Shown here: piece after piece, positions 43,277 to 53,879 of the stretch
Numbering within the stretch: position 1 is the stretch's first letter
How the letters are laid out: every line of letters begins with the position of its first letter
NCBI GenBank assembly: GCA_949128115.1
Contig: OX421964.1
Coordinates: 19,182,892 to 19,246,891 of the forward strand
Length of the DNA: 64,000 nt
Origin: Anaspis maculata
Taxonomy: Eukaryota > Arthropoda > Insecta > Coleoptera > Scraptiidae
Reading direction: 5' to 3'
The notes under the pieces: generated by a model
The model's database searches: none
Told to the model about the DNA's origin: nothing
What the model saw: the letters and a program-made list of their open reading frames with translations, nothing else
Program-made: the position numbers and the translations under genes

Positions 43277-43440
43277 CCTGTTTTTTGTTTATTTATCTTT
43301 TCATTTATCTCGCATTTGTTTCTTGTTGATTTATCCACCTGTTCATCTCTTATTTGTTTCTTGTTTATTCACCCTTATAATTACTTGTCATTTGTTTCTT
43401 GCTGATTTATCTACTTGTTTACCGATCGTTTTTTTATTGT
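43277..43440. repeat. 38-bp tandem repeat, three clear and one to two degenerate units
   Basis: TTTGTTTCTTG begins units at 43315, 43353 and 43391, spaced exactly 38 bp. A weaker unit precedes (43277) and another follows. Text is T-rich with GATTTATC or TATTCACC inside each unit. Confidence 0.7.
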
Positions 43441-44185
43441 TTACCTTTTCATCAATTTGATTTCTTTTGTTTGTGAAATTGTAAGATTATTTGCTGAGCG
43501 AGTTTCCTTTTGTTGTTACGTGAATAACTTGTAAACGAAGCAAACGTTTCAAAGAGGTTCAAGCACCGATTCACGCTGACTTGATCAGTGCATTACTGGA
43601 GTGACTTCTCTGTCATTTCATCATGACTCATTCACACTCAACTTTTATTCAGATCATTTGGGAAGGGATTTTTCAGCAATCAACCAGGCAATACGCATGG
43701 GTGTCTTTGACGTGTTCTCCCCATGGGTGCCTGTCAGCGAATACGTCACTTTTCCTTTGCGATCAAATTGACAGTTTGACATGTTTCATGATTTCTTGTT
43801 TTGTTTTGCTAATCTGATTTTGTGTTCATTTTATTGTTGTAAATTCCTGCATTGTCTGAATAATTTGTAATGATTTGTCTTGTTTCATTTGTCTTTGTGC
43901 TTTGTTGCACTAAATTCTTGTTGTGTCATTTCATCACTGTCAATTCCTTGTTGTTAGGTGTTTTGAGAAAAGAAACAAATTCATCCAAAAACTTTGCCAT
44001 TGATTTCCAATAAAACATCCATTTTGCTTGCATTCCATTCGCGTTTCATTCAAGAATCAAACCTCATCCCCAACGACACATTCTCATCCCGAGTAAGAAC
44101 TCAACACAACGTAGGTGAAATACAAACGACGTGGGGAAGGGAAGAAACAACGACGATCACAGCCGAACATCGAAAACGGAGTTAC

Positions 44186-44312
44186 ACTACAGAAATGGTG
44201 CCATCAACCAGGATACATCACAGAAGTGGTGCCGAGACCTTGGTACATTACGGAGTGGTGCCGTGACCAGGATATACTACAGCAGTGGTGCCATCAACCA
44301 AGATACTACATG
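44186..44312 (+). repeat. Four tandem PBS-like units (about 30 bp), third matches tRNA-His PBS
   Basis: TGGTGCC starts at 44196, 44227, 44256 and 44286 (spacing 31, 29, 30). The third unit, TGGTGCCGTGACCAGGAT, is complementary over 18 nt to the 3' end of animal tRNA-His as I recall it. The others are diverged versions followed by similar 'ATACATCA/ATACTAC' text. AATAAA at 44009-44014 lies upstream as in an LTR. This looks like a multiplied primer-binding site of a retroelement leader. Confidence 0.55.
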
Positions 44313-44463
44313 TGTTGGGCTCTTATGTCTAACGATTTGAAAGTATACTCGGTACGACATGATAAATTCATAAAACATTATTATTTATTCAGTTTATGAT
44401 ACACTGCAACGGAGTGATGTAGAGTGTGGTCGAGTTCGATTGATATCTCTTCTCACCTCTCCC

Positions 44464-44907
44464 CAGTGGCGTACTAAGGGGAGAGCGGGGGGTGCGGTCC
44501 GCCCCAGGTACCAACAGTAAGGGGGTGTCAGTGTCTGATTATTCGTGGTGCAAAAGGAGTCTACAAAACTGGGACGCAAGGCCTTGGAGGGTGCAAAACA
44601 AGCTGGTGAAGACCCGTCCTCCGAAAAAATTTCGTCTGCGGCGTTTCTTTCTTGCATCAGTCACTATTTGTAGTGTTTTCCGGTTTGTCGAGAAATCGTC
44701 TTTCTATACCTATGTCAAAAAATACCATGTCACAAATTGGCACAATTTTTCAATCCTAAAAATCTAAGGGCGCAACATTGTCTAATTCGGCACAGGGGGT
44801 GTCACTAGCATCAGCAGTTTCCAGCTCGTTCTCTAGGTAGGTTTGAGGGGAGGGTGGTGTCACAGGGTAGTCCGCCCTGGGTGCCAAATACGCTAGGTAC
44901 GCCACTG
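44464..44907. mobile_element. hAT-type MITE with perfect 8-bp TSD
   Basis: The element starts CAGTGGCGTACTAAGG and ends with the inverse ...GCTAGGTACGCCACTG. The flanks 44456-44463 and 44908-44915 are both CCTCTCCC. An 8-bp TSD and CAGTGGCGTA ends fit hAT. Sub-terminal GGTCCGCCCCAGGTACC and GTCCGCCCTGGGTGCC are inverted relatives. It is 444 bp with no transposase. Confidence 0.88.
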
Positions 44908-45742
44908 CCTCTCCCCTTATCCCCGCCACTACTTCCCTTCGTCTTGAAATGTTTTGACTTTATTATCTCCCCCCCCCCCTTCGATCCTTTCCTTTCTAGG
45001 TGAGCACTGTGGTGGCTTTGGGCACCCCTTCGATTTCCATCAGTTTCCACGTTGTGTTAGGAAGCGATTAGAGTTAGCGTTAGATCCAATAGATAGTCAC
45101 GGAATAAGTTAATCGGCGAAGCTCCTCACCGTATAGGCTTTGAGGGCCGGTGTGTGCGGTGGCCCCCTTTTGTGGAGCCTCTTTCCAAAGACTAACGCTC
45201 TTTTTGGGCTATGGTTCTCTTTGGCCCGTTTGGAAAGGATTGGATATAGCTGGTCTTTGTGGAGGCTTTGAACTTTTTTTCGCCGTGAATTGCCCACAAA
45301 GTCTAGGCGGTTATCGTGATCGCGAGAGCGGACTACCCTTGGGAACGTAGAATCCGACTTTCTCCTCTTGTGAGCACCCCAGACCATACAGTCGTCACCT
45401 CTGGCTGAATGCTAACTAATCGAAAGCTAATTGAGACTTTTTTTTCCCCAACGCATTCTACGGCGTCCTTGACATAAACTTTTGAAACGCCCTAGTAGGT
45501 ATAGTAGGTATAACACCAGAAATTATTCTGGGAATTTTTACTTTACAACCAAACTTATTGACATAGCGTCGTTGACAGTTAGGACAGTTAGAGATTATGT
45601 CCTTGCAACAAGTGCTTTGTTTCGCAAATTCTAATGAATTTAAGTGTGTTTTGTAGTGTTACAACCTCTAATTCTCACAAGACAGGTGCGTTCCCGGCAA
45701 ATTCCCATTTTCTCAATAATTTGGGACGGCCCAAAACAACAT

Positions 45743-45830
45743 GGAGCGGTGGTGGCCGAGTGGTATAGGTGATGGCAAGCTGAGCCACTCGCGCTGCGCT
45801 GTGTGGGTTCGAATCCCGCTACATCCATGG
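45743..45830 (+). ncRNA. tRNA-derived segment (SINE head-like) with pol III boxes A and B
   Basis: Box A TGGCCGAGTGG (45753-45763) and box B GGTTCGAATCC (45806-45816) resemble tRNA-Ser/Leu. The acceptor stem does not pair, so it is not a functional tRNA. It directly adjoins, and points into, the right 493-bp repeat, so the two may together form a long tRNA-derived SINE. The left repeat lacks this head. 44916-45742 otherwise holds no recognised gene. Confidence 0.5.
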
Positions 45831-45862
45831 ATATTTTGTGTTGTCCCCGAGGTTGCATGGTA

Positions 45863-46355
45863 GAGGGAACATCGCTTGGTCGGCCCGCTTCGATGATCAT
45901 CGGCCAAGCGGTTCCAAAAGCGGGAAACGTGATTTAATTCAAATAAGTTGAATTAAATGGAAGTATAATGGGTTGCCTACTCATTCAGGGGTTAAGGAAG
46001 ATAACTGGGGTCTTCTCAATAGGTCCAACTAAATAATCTCGAATGTTCCATGCGTTCTCCAGCAGATTCCACAGTGACCCGGCATACGATTTTGCGACGA
46101 TTCCCGAAAAATCCCACACATTCCGCGGCCCACATTCATCACACCAACGTGCGATGAATACGGCACCTCCGTCAAAACAGACAGATGTGTCCTAGTCCAC
46201 CGCTGAAGTCTCCATGTATTTCGATGGCAAGTCATCACGTTTATTTCTGGATATGTCCAGAGCTCCAGCACTTGTACACTGCCACCTAATGAGAAGAGTC
46301 TAGAAAGATCGCGTGTTCTCCGGAATCGCAGCTCGTAACAGTATTACAGCTACAT
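45863..46355 (-). repeat. Right member of the 493-bp inverted repeat pair
   Basis: It begins GAGGGAACATCGCTTGG and ends AGCTACAT, the reverse complement of 41679-42171. Together with the tRNA-like head at 45743 it makes a contiguous ~613-bp unit. Confidence 0.8.
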
Positions 46356-46370
46356 TCCAAGAAGCAAAAC

Positions 46371-46586
46371 CATATTGGACCAACATTGGGCCAATGTCTA
46401 GAATATATTGGCCCAACCTAGTTTCTCAATATTGCGCCAATAACAAATGTGGAATTTCCGCAATATTGGCCCGATAACAAATAGCAATATTAAACCATCA
46501 ATATATGCCATTATTGGCCCAACAATGTATGACAATATTGAACCAATAACAGAAGCCAATATGGGGCCAATAAAGAATGTGGACAT
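46371..46586. repeat. Degenerate minisatellite of ATATTGGCCCAAT-type words
   Basis: The palindromic word (a/c)ATATTGG(c/g)CCAA(t/c) recurs about every 30-36 bp. It gives a minus-strand frame with repeated 'VIGPIL' text (46398-46688) that I regard as non-coding. Confidence 0.6.
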
Positions 46587-46817
46587 TCCACAATATTGAC
46601 CCAATAGCATAATTAGTGAGTACATTAATGGTGCTATTCTGTATAAAAGATACATCAATGTAAGCGATGTATCTCTGTAAGATGACACATGTGATAATGC
46701 AAATCATTATCATTGTTGTCAGTTTACAGCGATGTAGCGCTTACATCGATGTATCTTTTTTACAGAATGGCACCATTAATGTACTCACTAATTATGCTAT
46801 TGGGTCAATATTGTGGA
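46587..46817. repeat. Hairpin repeat with about 100-bp arms
   Basis: TCCACAATATTGACCCA at 46587 pairs with TGGGTCAATATTGTGGA ending at 46817. Arms continue inward through 'gcataattagtgagtacatt' and 'gatacatcRatgtaagcg', leaving a loop of about 30 bp. Confidence 0.75.
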
Positions 46818-47583
46818 CTCCTCGTGTCCACTCGTCATTCTCAAGTGGGCTGAGACTTATCGGTGAAAGGACTCGACTCTTTGTCCTCTAGGTGGGCGCA
46901 AACGCATCATTTCCTGTTGGTCGCACCATTTGTCGAAGTCTTCCACCCTGGGCCAGGAGACTACACAATCTTCGCACCAATCCCATACCCCCAGAGATTG
47001 GCCAGGATCCTTACGGACAAAAACTTCTTTTCCACCTTGGAAGGCAAATCACCCACCCGGAAAACTACCTCGGTCTCTTCGATGTCGCAGCGGGATCCAT
47101 GGGTGTGCATTATTCGTAATGATGGACTTCTTCTCTCTTCTCTGGAACCTACCTCAGGTTAGTTGACTTTGAAACTGAATCCCTAGAACAAAATCATTAA
47201 AACGATTTATTTCAGGTTTTTATCCCTTCAAAGGTGATTCTCCTCCGTAACGCCCTCTACAATTCAATCTTCGAATCTCATTTGTATGAAAACCGGAGCA
47301 TCTCGACAAGAGGAACCGATAAGTTTACAATTTCTTCGGTTCTACCCGAGATGCCGAAATATGAAGTATTTCTGGTAGGTTTCACTATATAAGGCATCAA
47401 TCGTCGGCTCACGGGCAGTATGGAATGGGAAGAGACAGCAAGCGGATAGAAAGCGAGTATTAGCAAGAGATATTCCCAAGTAAATAATTGTTGGCGTGTA
47501 CTTATTGAGTACGCAGTGATAAACAGTGTATTTTGAAACAATCGTTTCAATTATGATCGAACCCGTACGCAAAATACGTAACA
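46818..47583. other. Likely BEL/Pao LTR region plus unrecognised sequence
   Basis: On the minus strand, TGTTACGTATTTTGCG starts at 47583 right after a purine run (AAAAGAAAGAG), as expected for a 3' LTR after a PPT. A minus-strand AATAAA lies at about 47206-47211. The other LTR end is not identified. 46892-47156 is a GC-richer open stretch in two frames with no known domain. Confidence 0.35.
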
Positions 47584-47584
47584 A

Positions 47585-47914
47585 TACTCTTTCTTTTGGC
47601 CAAGTGTTCTAGAATCCACTGGGATCCACCACAATTAAGATATCATCTTATTCAATCTTCCTCACCTCTTTTCGCCATTGTCTGTTCCTTTTGATGGGAA
47701 AGGGCATATATTCATGGGTTCAGCGTTGTCAAAATAAATCACTCAATTTCTGGGCCACTTCAATTTCAGAAGTAAACTCAAAACTTTTTTTGTCACCAGG
47801 TCCAATGAGGGACCGATTTGGAGTCAGAGCTTTAGCGTCTTCAGAGTCAAGCGATACATGCGTCAGAGGGTCTGGTGATGTTTTCCACTTCGGCAGGCAA
47901 TGTTCCGGGGACAT
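47585..47914 (-). pseudogene. BEL/Pao integrase C-terminal fragment
   Basis: Minus-strand text 'DPLTHVSLDSEDAKALTPN' is the hallmark 'PLTHVSxDxxDxxALTPNHFLLG' region after the integrase core of BEL/Pao Pol. After a stop it continues with 'THEYMPFPIKR', 'WRKEV' and 'DDILIVVDPSGF', matching the EYLP...KR..W and D-V-I-VDP boxes that follow in the family. Several stops break it. It is the continuation of the integrase core relic at 50455-50790 on the same strand. Confidence 0.75.
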
Positions 47915-48324
47915 ATCAGTCTTGAGGATATTTTGTTTTCAAAATGTCATATACAAAACTTTTATCTACTCCCGTATCGTATTGGCCACTTTTCGACACG
48001 CAAACGCGTATCGTACTAGCGCTTGACTTTTATGACACTGAAATGCATTGCTATCTCTAGAATTTTCCAATTAAATTTCTTTCAAATATTTGAGGCAAAA
48101 TAGATAAAATAGTATATTGCACTCGTTTAATAAGACGTTTTGTCACACGCCTTTCTTTGGGACCCTCCTCACGGCGTTCGTTGGGCCCCAAAAACAGTCG
48201 TGCGACAAAATTCTTCTCATGAAACTCGTCCAATAATGTACTATCATAGTTGATTAAATTAATCTTTTCCAAACGCCTCCCATGTGCGGTGAAGCGGGTG
48301 GGTCGAATTTACATAATATATATA

Positions 48325-49406
48325 TACCGGGTGATCATTTGAAAACTATCCACCTGCAATAACTCCCGATCCCTAGTGAATATTTTTTCGAGCAAAAACA
48401 GGTCGATTTTTATATCGAAGGGGACATCCAAAACATATATTGGCAAATTTCTATATTCACCCCCCTCGCCCCCACTCACCTCAACTTTGAAATTTCAAAT
48501 GACACTACCTACCTTGCGATACATCAAATTGAAGAAAATTAAATTTTCCTTCTGAAAAAAATATTTGAAATTTTTTTAACCCCACCCCCTTTTCCCAAAA
48601 AATTCTCTGACTGTCCCATTTTATATTCTGGACCCCTCATTTTTTTTTCAATTTAGTCGGCGTCATCCTAGATAGCATCAAAGAAGAAAATTCTCGGTGG
48701 AAAAAGTGATATCCAAATTCACCCCTTTGCTCTCCCCCACCTCAACTCCCAAATTTAACGAAACACCACCTACTTTGTGATACATCAAATTGGAGGGAAT
48801 TGAATTCTCTTTCCGAAAAGAATTTTTTTGAAATTTTCTACCTCTCCCCCAATAAATTGGCCATTTGGAGTATTCTAGGGGGAAATGGGGGGCTTTAAAA
48901 ATTGTGAAAAATCTTTTTCTGGAAGAGAATTCAATTTCCTTCAATTTGATGTGTAACAAAGTGAGTATTGACATTTTAAATTTTTGAGGTCAGGTGGGGG
49001 GAGCGAAGGGGTAAATTTGGGTGGCACTTTTTTTATAGAAAATTTTCTCTTTTGATGCTGTGCAGGATGACGTTTACTGTATTGAAGGGAAATGGAGGTC
49101 AAGAATATTAACTTTGACACTCAGAGAGTTTTAGGAAGAACGGGGGGTGGGGTTGAAAAATTCAAAATATTTTTTTTAGAAAGAGAATTCAATTCTCTTC
49201 AATTTTATGTATCGCAAGATAGGTGGTGCTATTTGAAATTTCAAAGTTGGGGTGAGTGGGGGCAAGGGGGCTTAAGATATAAATTCCCCAATGTATGTTT
49301 TAGATGTCCCCCTCGATATAAAAATCGACCTGTTTTTGCTCAAAGACATTTACACTAGAAGTCTGAGGATATTGCAGGTGGATAGTTTTCAAATGATCAC
49401 CCGGTA
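48325..49406. mobile_element. 1082-bp palindromic MITE with four internal modules and TA duplication
   Basis: Ends are TACCGGGTGATCATTTGAAA and its complement, flanked by TA (48323-48324 and 49407-49408). Each half holds two copies of a ~130-bp module (near 48450 and 48715 forward; near 48900 and 49150 inverse) with a cgcccccactcacc box and an ATTCAATT box. No transposase. A diverged relative is at 150-740. Confidence 0.8.
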
Positions 49407-50454
49407 TATATTTTTCATTGAACGAAATTTGGTAATGGGGTGTTAAATTGGAAAAAAAGTAGTTGTTTTTATTAAGTATTCCTATTGTTTCTTATCCAAT
49501 TAAGCCTTCTATGTAACACGCACGTTAATTCTTGCTCTAATTATCTAGAAAAAAAAATGTTTCCACTAATCTGTGACGTCACGTGGTGAACCATGCGACA
49601 AACCAAACGTGACCTTCTTTGCCGACATTTTGGCGTCTTCGAATCTGAATCACGTTCTGTCAAATTTGACGTGCAATTCAAAACTTCAAATCACATGACA
49701 TTTGTTGTCTGAATTACTAAGTGGCTTTGAGGAAGGCAACCATGACGGCCACCAAGCTGGGTTAGCGCCGCAGATCAGTGAGAAAGCTTCTGGTAGCATT
49801 CCTGAATTTTTCTGTTATATCTTTCAATACATTAGGTACTCACTTATTTTCAGAACAACGAACTCGGCTAGGCCGCTGCAAAACGGCCCTTAGCAGTAAA
49901 CTCTCGGGTGAAATGAATTTGTTTTTGATTTATGCATGCAAACACTTCAGTCTTTCTAACTTACCTCCTGCTCCAGGGGTACACGATAGGGGGGTATTGA
50001 GAATATTTGAATGATTTTCAAGTAATTTGAACGTGATTGTAATCAGAAAACTGCACTCACATTGGAACACAAAACACTCCAAAATTGACACAGGAGTTCC
50101 CTTATTTTCGCAAATTTCATTTTTATTATCACCATCTGTGACGAGCTAACTCTAGCCCCAGCGTGGCTGGTGTTGCTGTGTTGCTGAATGCTGCTAATGC
50201 TTGCTTGCTTGCGGTAACACTTCACTTTTTTCTTGGCATTTTAGCTGTTTGTCAGGTTGACAGGCTGACACGCTGGGATGTTCGGAGTTCACCGCGTTCC
50301 CGATTCCGTACGATATCTAGCGAGAAATTGTACCGCGTCATTTGGCGCCATCTGTTACGCACTCTGGTACCAGTATAAGCGCGTGACGTCACGCGAAATT
50401 TTCTTAACTTTTTTCGGGGCCTAAATGAACGCAAAAAAATCAAATAAAAAAACA
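49407..50454. other. Stretch without recognised gene
   Basis: It separates the two halves of the BEL/Pao relic and so is probably inserted sequence. It contains CRE-like TGACGTCACGTG near 49573 and the 14-bp palindrome GCGTGACGTCACGC at 50381-50394. The frames 49702-49893 and 50163-50378 have no known motif. Confidence 0.35.
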
Positions 50455-50790
50455 AGTGAGCTCTACGAAGGCTCTAGTATTCAAATTCATTTTTTCCCAA
50501 AATCCGTGGAACACCCCATTCCACTCAATATCAATTCTTGAAGGGCATCAGATAGATAATAGTTCATTTTCAGCTGATCCGAAGTTTGTTCGTTATCACT
50601 GTCGAGTTCTTCAGGAAATCCTCTTCGGCATCCAAAGGCTCACAAAACATGGATGATACTATCTGTAGATGAGTCGTGCGCTTCTTCCAGATGTACAGCT
50701 TTTGTGACCATGCATGTAAAGATGACACCGGAACGTTTTCCGTGGCTTCTCTTCACAGTAACTGTTACGGTCTCAAAATCGAATTGGCGG
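50455..50790 (-). pseudogene. BEL/Pao integrase core fragment
   Basis: Minus-strand text 'VTVTVKRSHGKRSGVIFTC' then 'MVTKAVHLEEAHDSSTDS' is the conserved 'KRYGVIFTCLVTRAVHLE' block of BEL/Pao integrase. A TGA stop is followed by 'GCRRGFPEELDSDNEQTS', where the usual SDNGTN is altered. A shifted frame gives 'IEWNGVFHGFWEKM'. The first catalytic Asp region is lost at the upstream side, where a TACAGGGTG transposon end appears (50826). Inactive. Confidence 0.75.
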
Positions 50791-50961
50791 TGCAAAAAAA
50801 TTGAACAAGAGAAACAAAATAAATACAGGGTGTTTGCAAACTTGGTGTAAAAAATTGAACAGCAGTTAGGGACATGCTCCAAAAGTGCCAGAAAAATGTT
50901 GAAAGACTGTGTGATTTTCATTTTTTGAAATATGGAAGATCAAAAGTTGGTCCTTAGATTC

Positions 50962-52206
50962 TACAGGATGATCCAGGTTTCAGTCGACAAACTTTGCAGG
51001 CTGATAGAGGATAAAAAAAGAAGTTGACTTACCCCAAAAAGTACATATCTAAAATGCATATTAAAAAAGTTACAGGCGTCCAAAGTTGCAGAAAAAATTG
51101 TTTTTTTCTTGAAACTTTTGAACAGCTTGACCGATTTCGCTTAAATTTTGCACATAATGGTTAACAAACACGTCCCCAGTGATTTCTTGGAAAAAATTCT
51201 GTCAAAATGACGCAGTGCCGTAGATATGAAGGGGTACTAAGCCTCTTACCCCCCTACTTTCTACGCCACTGGATATTTTGGAATATCGTTGAAAGTATTG
51301 AATTTGGCGTTCAATTCTGAAGAGAAAATTGGCGTGTCATTGCTACAGTTGGTGCAGCGGTTTCGGAGATATTTGTGTTTAAAGGTTCAAAAACACCGAA
51401 TTACGCAAATGGTTCAAAATTCGAGCAAGCTTTGATCCATCAACTTTCACCTTTTTTACAATTTGAAGTTTATTGATCTATAATTTAGCTCATGAGAAAT
51501 TGAAAATTCGTTGTGAAAATTCATAATTTCAGCAACAATTAAATATTCAATAGGTACCTATTCACTTAATGATAGTTGGGAAGTTTTAGTAAGAACAAGA
51601 ACCAAGGGCCCAGTTTCTTATTGGTCACGTTACTGAAATTAGGAATTTTCACAACCAGTTTTCAATTGCTCATGAGCTAAATTATGGATGAATAAACTTC
51701 AAATTGAAGAAAAAGTTGAAAGTTAATAGGTCTAAGCTTGCTAGAATTTTTAAACATTTGCGTAATTCGGTGTTTTTGAACCTTTAAACACAAATATCTC
51801 CGAAACCGCTGCTCCAAATGTAGCAACGACACGCCAATTTTCTCTTCAGAATTGAACGCCGAATTCAATACTCTCAACGGTATTCCAAAATATCCAGTGG
51901 CGTAGAAAGTAGGGGGGTAAGAGGGTTAGTACCCCCCCATATCTACGGCACTGCGTCATTCTGACAGAATTTTTTCCAAGAAATCACTGGGGACGTGTTT
52001 GTTAACCATTATGTGCAAAATTTGAGCGAAATCGGTAAAGTTGTTCAAACGTTATCAAGAAAATGACAATTTTTTTCTGCAACTTTGAAGGCCTGTAACT
52101 TTTTGATTATGCATTTTAGATATGTACTTTTTGGGGTGAGTCGACTTCTTTTTTCATCCTCCATCAGCCTGCAAAGTTTGTCGACTAAAACTTGGACCAC
52201 CCTGTA
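50962..52206. repeat. 1245-bp palindrome (foldback element)
   Basis: Ends TACAGGATGATCCAGG and its relative ...TTGGACCACCCTGTA pair about a centre near 51584. Arms are about 575 bp with a loop of about 90 bp (51540-51628). Both arms contain a nested CAGTGCCGTAGA...TCTACGCCACTG pair (51213-51271 and 51895-51953). No coding sequence; the minus-strand frame 51677-51877 is arm sequence. Confidence 0.85.
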
Positions 52207-53644
52207 TATTCTATTTTCGTTATTTGGAATAATTCAGTAAACTCTTTTCATCCGATCAAAAAGCAATTTTTTTGAATTTTTGGATGTGTTTTGTAATCTT
52301 ATTTAGTGCACAGAGTAAGTCATAAATCCCAAAAATCTATTTATCTTCGAAAATTTTCGTGAAAAGCTCTAGAGCCTATAAAACTGATGTAGAGCTTATC
52401 TATGATGTAGAGCAACAAATAACCCAAATAGTTCCCATATGAAACTTTCTGCATGCATTTTTGAAGAAAACTGGATTCTGAGGATTTACCATTCACCCTG
52501 TGTGTTCAATAAAATTACTCGTAAAATTACAAAACAACAAAAACATTGCTTTTTGTTCTGTCGGAAAAATGTTCCGAAAACTGCGATTGGTTTGACAAAT
52601 AACGACGACCAAAAAATTATAGACATTAAATGAATGATGCGACTTCCGACAGACGTTTTCAAACTCACCGGCACCCTTGACCCATCCAGTTTATGAACTC
52701 TCGGTAAATAATTATTCATTTAATCATTCACCTTTGAACATCCTACAGGACAGGCTGCAGTAGGGCAGTTTCGCCAGGTAACACAAACACCGCTGGGGGG
52801 TATCGGTTCCGAAAGCAGCCTAAAATGCTGTCGAGCCATGAGCTGCGTTGTAATGCTAGTTATGCCCCACTTGTTCTAAATAATCACTCGAATTCACAAA
52901 GCATCTCAAATTGTCGAAGTCAACTCAGTTTCTGCTGTGCAACACGAACAGGTAGGTGGCCTGCCTATACCTACCTATTGCTTGCAGGCCCGAGAATTCC
53001 ACGAAAGGATCACGTAGCTTTACTCCTCGTCGACATACAAACAATATGCACGGTCCGGGGGGCGAGTTTTCGACCCTCCGCAAAATTACAAACGGTGGCA
53101 ATTGCTTGTAATATAATAACAGTACTATGAATCTGGGCATACTAACTTCATGCTACAGCCAATCAAATGATACATACTGATCCAGTGAAAATGTTGGTTA
53201 TTTTTCAAATCGGTTAAAAATTTGACCCATTTAAAAAATTTCGAATTTTTCAGTGACGTCTCTTAACACTGCTCCGTTACGAAAAGCGTTTAGCAACTTA
53301 TAAATAAATATACATAAATGGAACATGAACGAGTTAGATTTACATAATAAGGTGTAACGAGAAGCTTTCAAAGGCTGATTGAAGAGGACAGTCGAACGAA
53401 ATTATGAGAGATGTGAATAATTAATAATACTGGCACTGAATGTTTTGAAAAGAAGGCATTCTAAAGAGCCACATTGAAGATGCCGGAAAAAACAAAAAGA
53501 AAACGAAATCGTTAGCAGTATGCATTAGAATGTTAGTCTTGGCCTCAGAAACTCAAGGTAAACAACGGCTTGTGGTCGGTCTGCAGTATGAAGCGGCGTT
53601 CATATAGCATATTGTGGAATTTTGTCAAAAGCAAAGATGAGTGA
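52207..53644. other. Stretch without recognised gene
   Basis: Only short frames without motifs (52439-52633, 52825-53130, minus 52925-53140). A GC-richer patch at 52740-53100 is not clearly repeated elsewhere in the window. Confidence 0.35.
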
Positions 53645-53879
53645 AAGTTCTTTATTCTCGATTAATTATAATACAGGGTGATTCATGACTAATGCGACAT
53701 GGTTGGATGCCAGGTAGAGGACATTGAGGTAAGTCTAAATCTGTGTGAAAAAATTTTTTTTGGTCAGCGGTTACGAAGATACAGGGTGTTTCCTATGTTT
53801 GGGCTCAAATTTCAAAGAGCGATATCTTTGCAACGGTTTGATAAAATCCGACAAAATTTAGAAGAAACAGTTCTCTACT

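Noticed and set aside
42231..44191. A 1.96-kb LTR ending before the PBS-like array
   Set aside because: Start, end and polyadenylation signal can be imagined, but there is no second copy in the window to confirm an LTR.
46892..47162. GC-richer overlapping open frames flanked by splice-like sites (CTCTAG at 46891, CAGGTTAGT at 47156)
   Set aside because: Two frames are open at once and neither matches a known protein; may be BEL LTR sequence.
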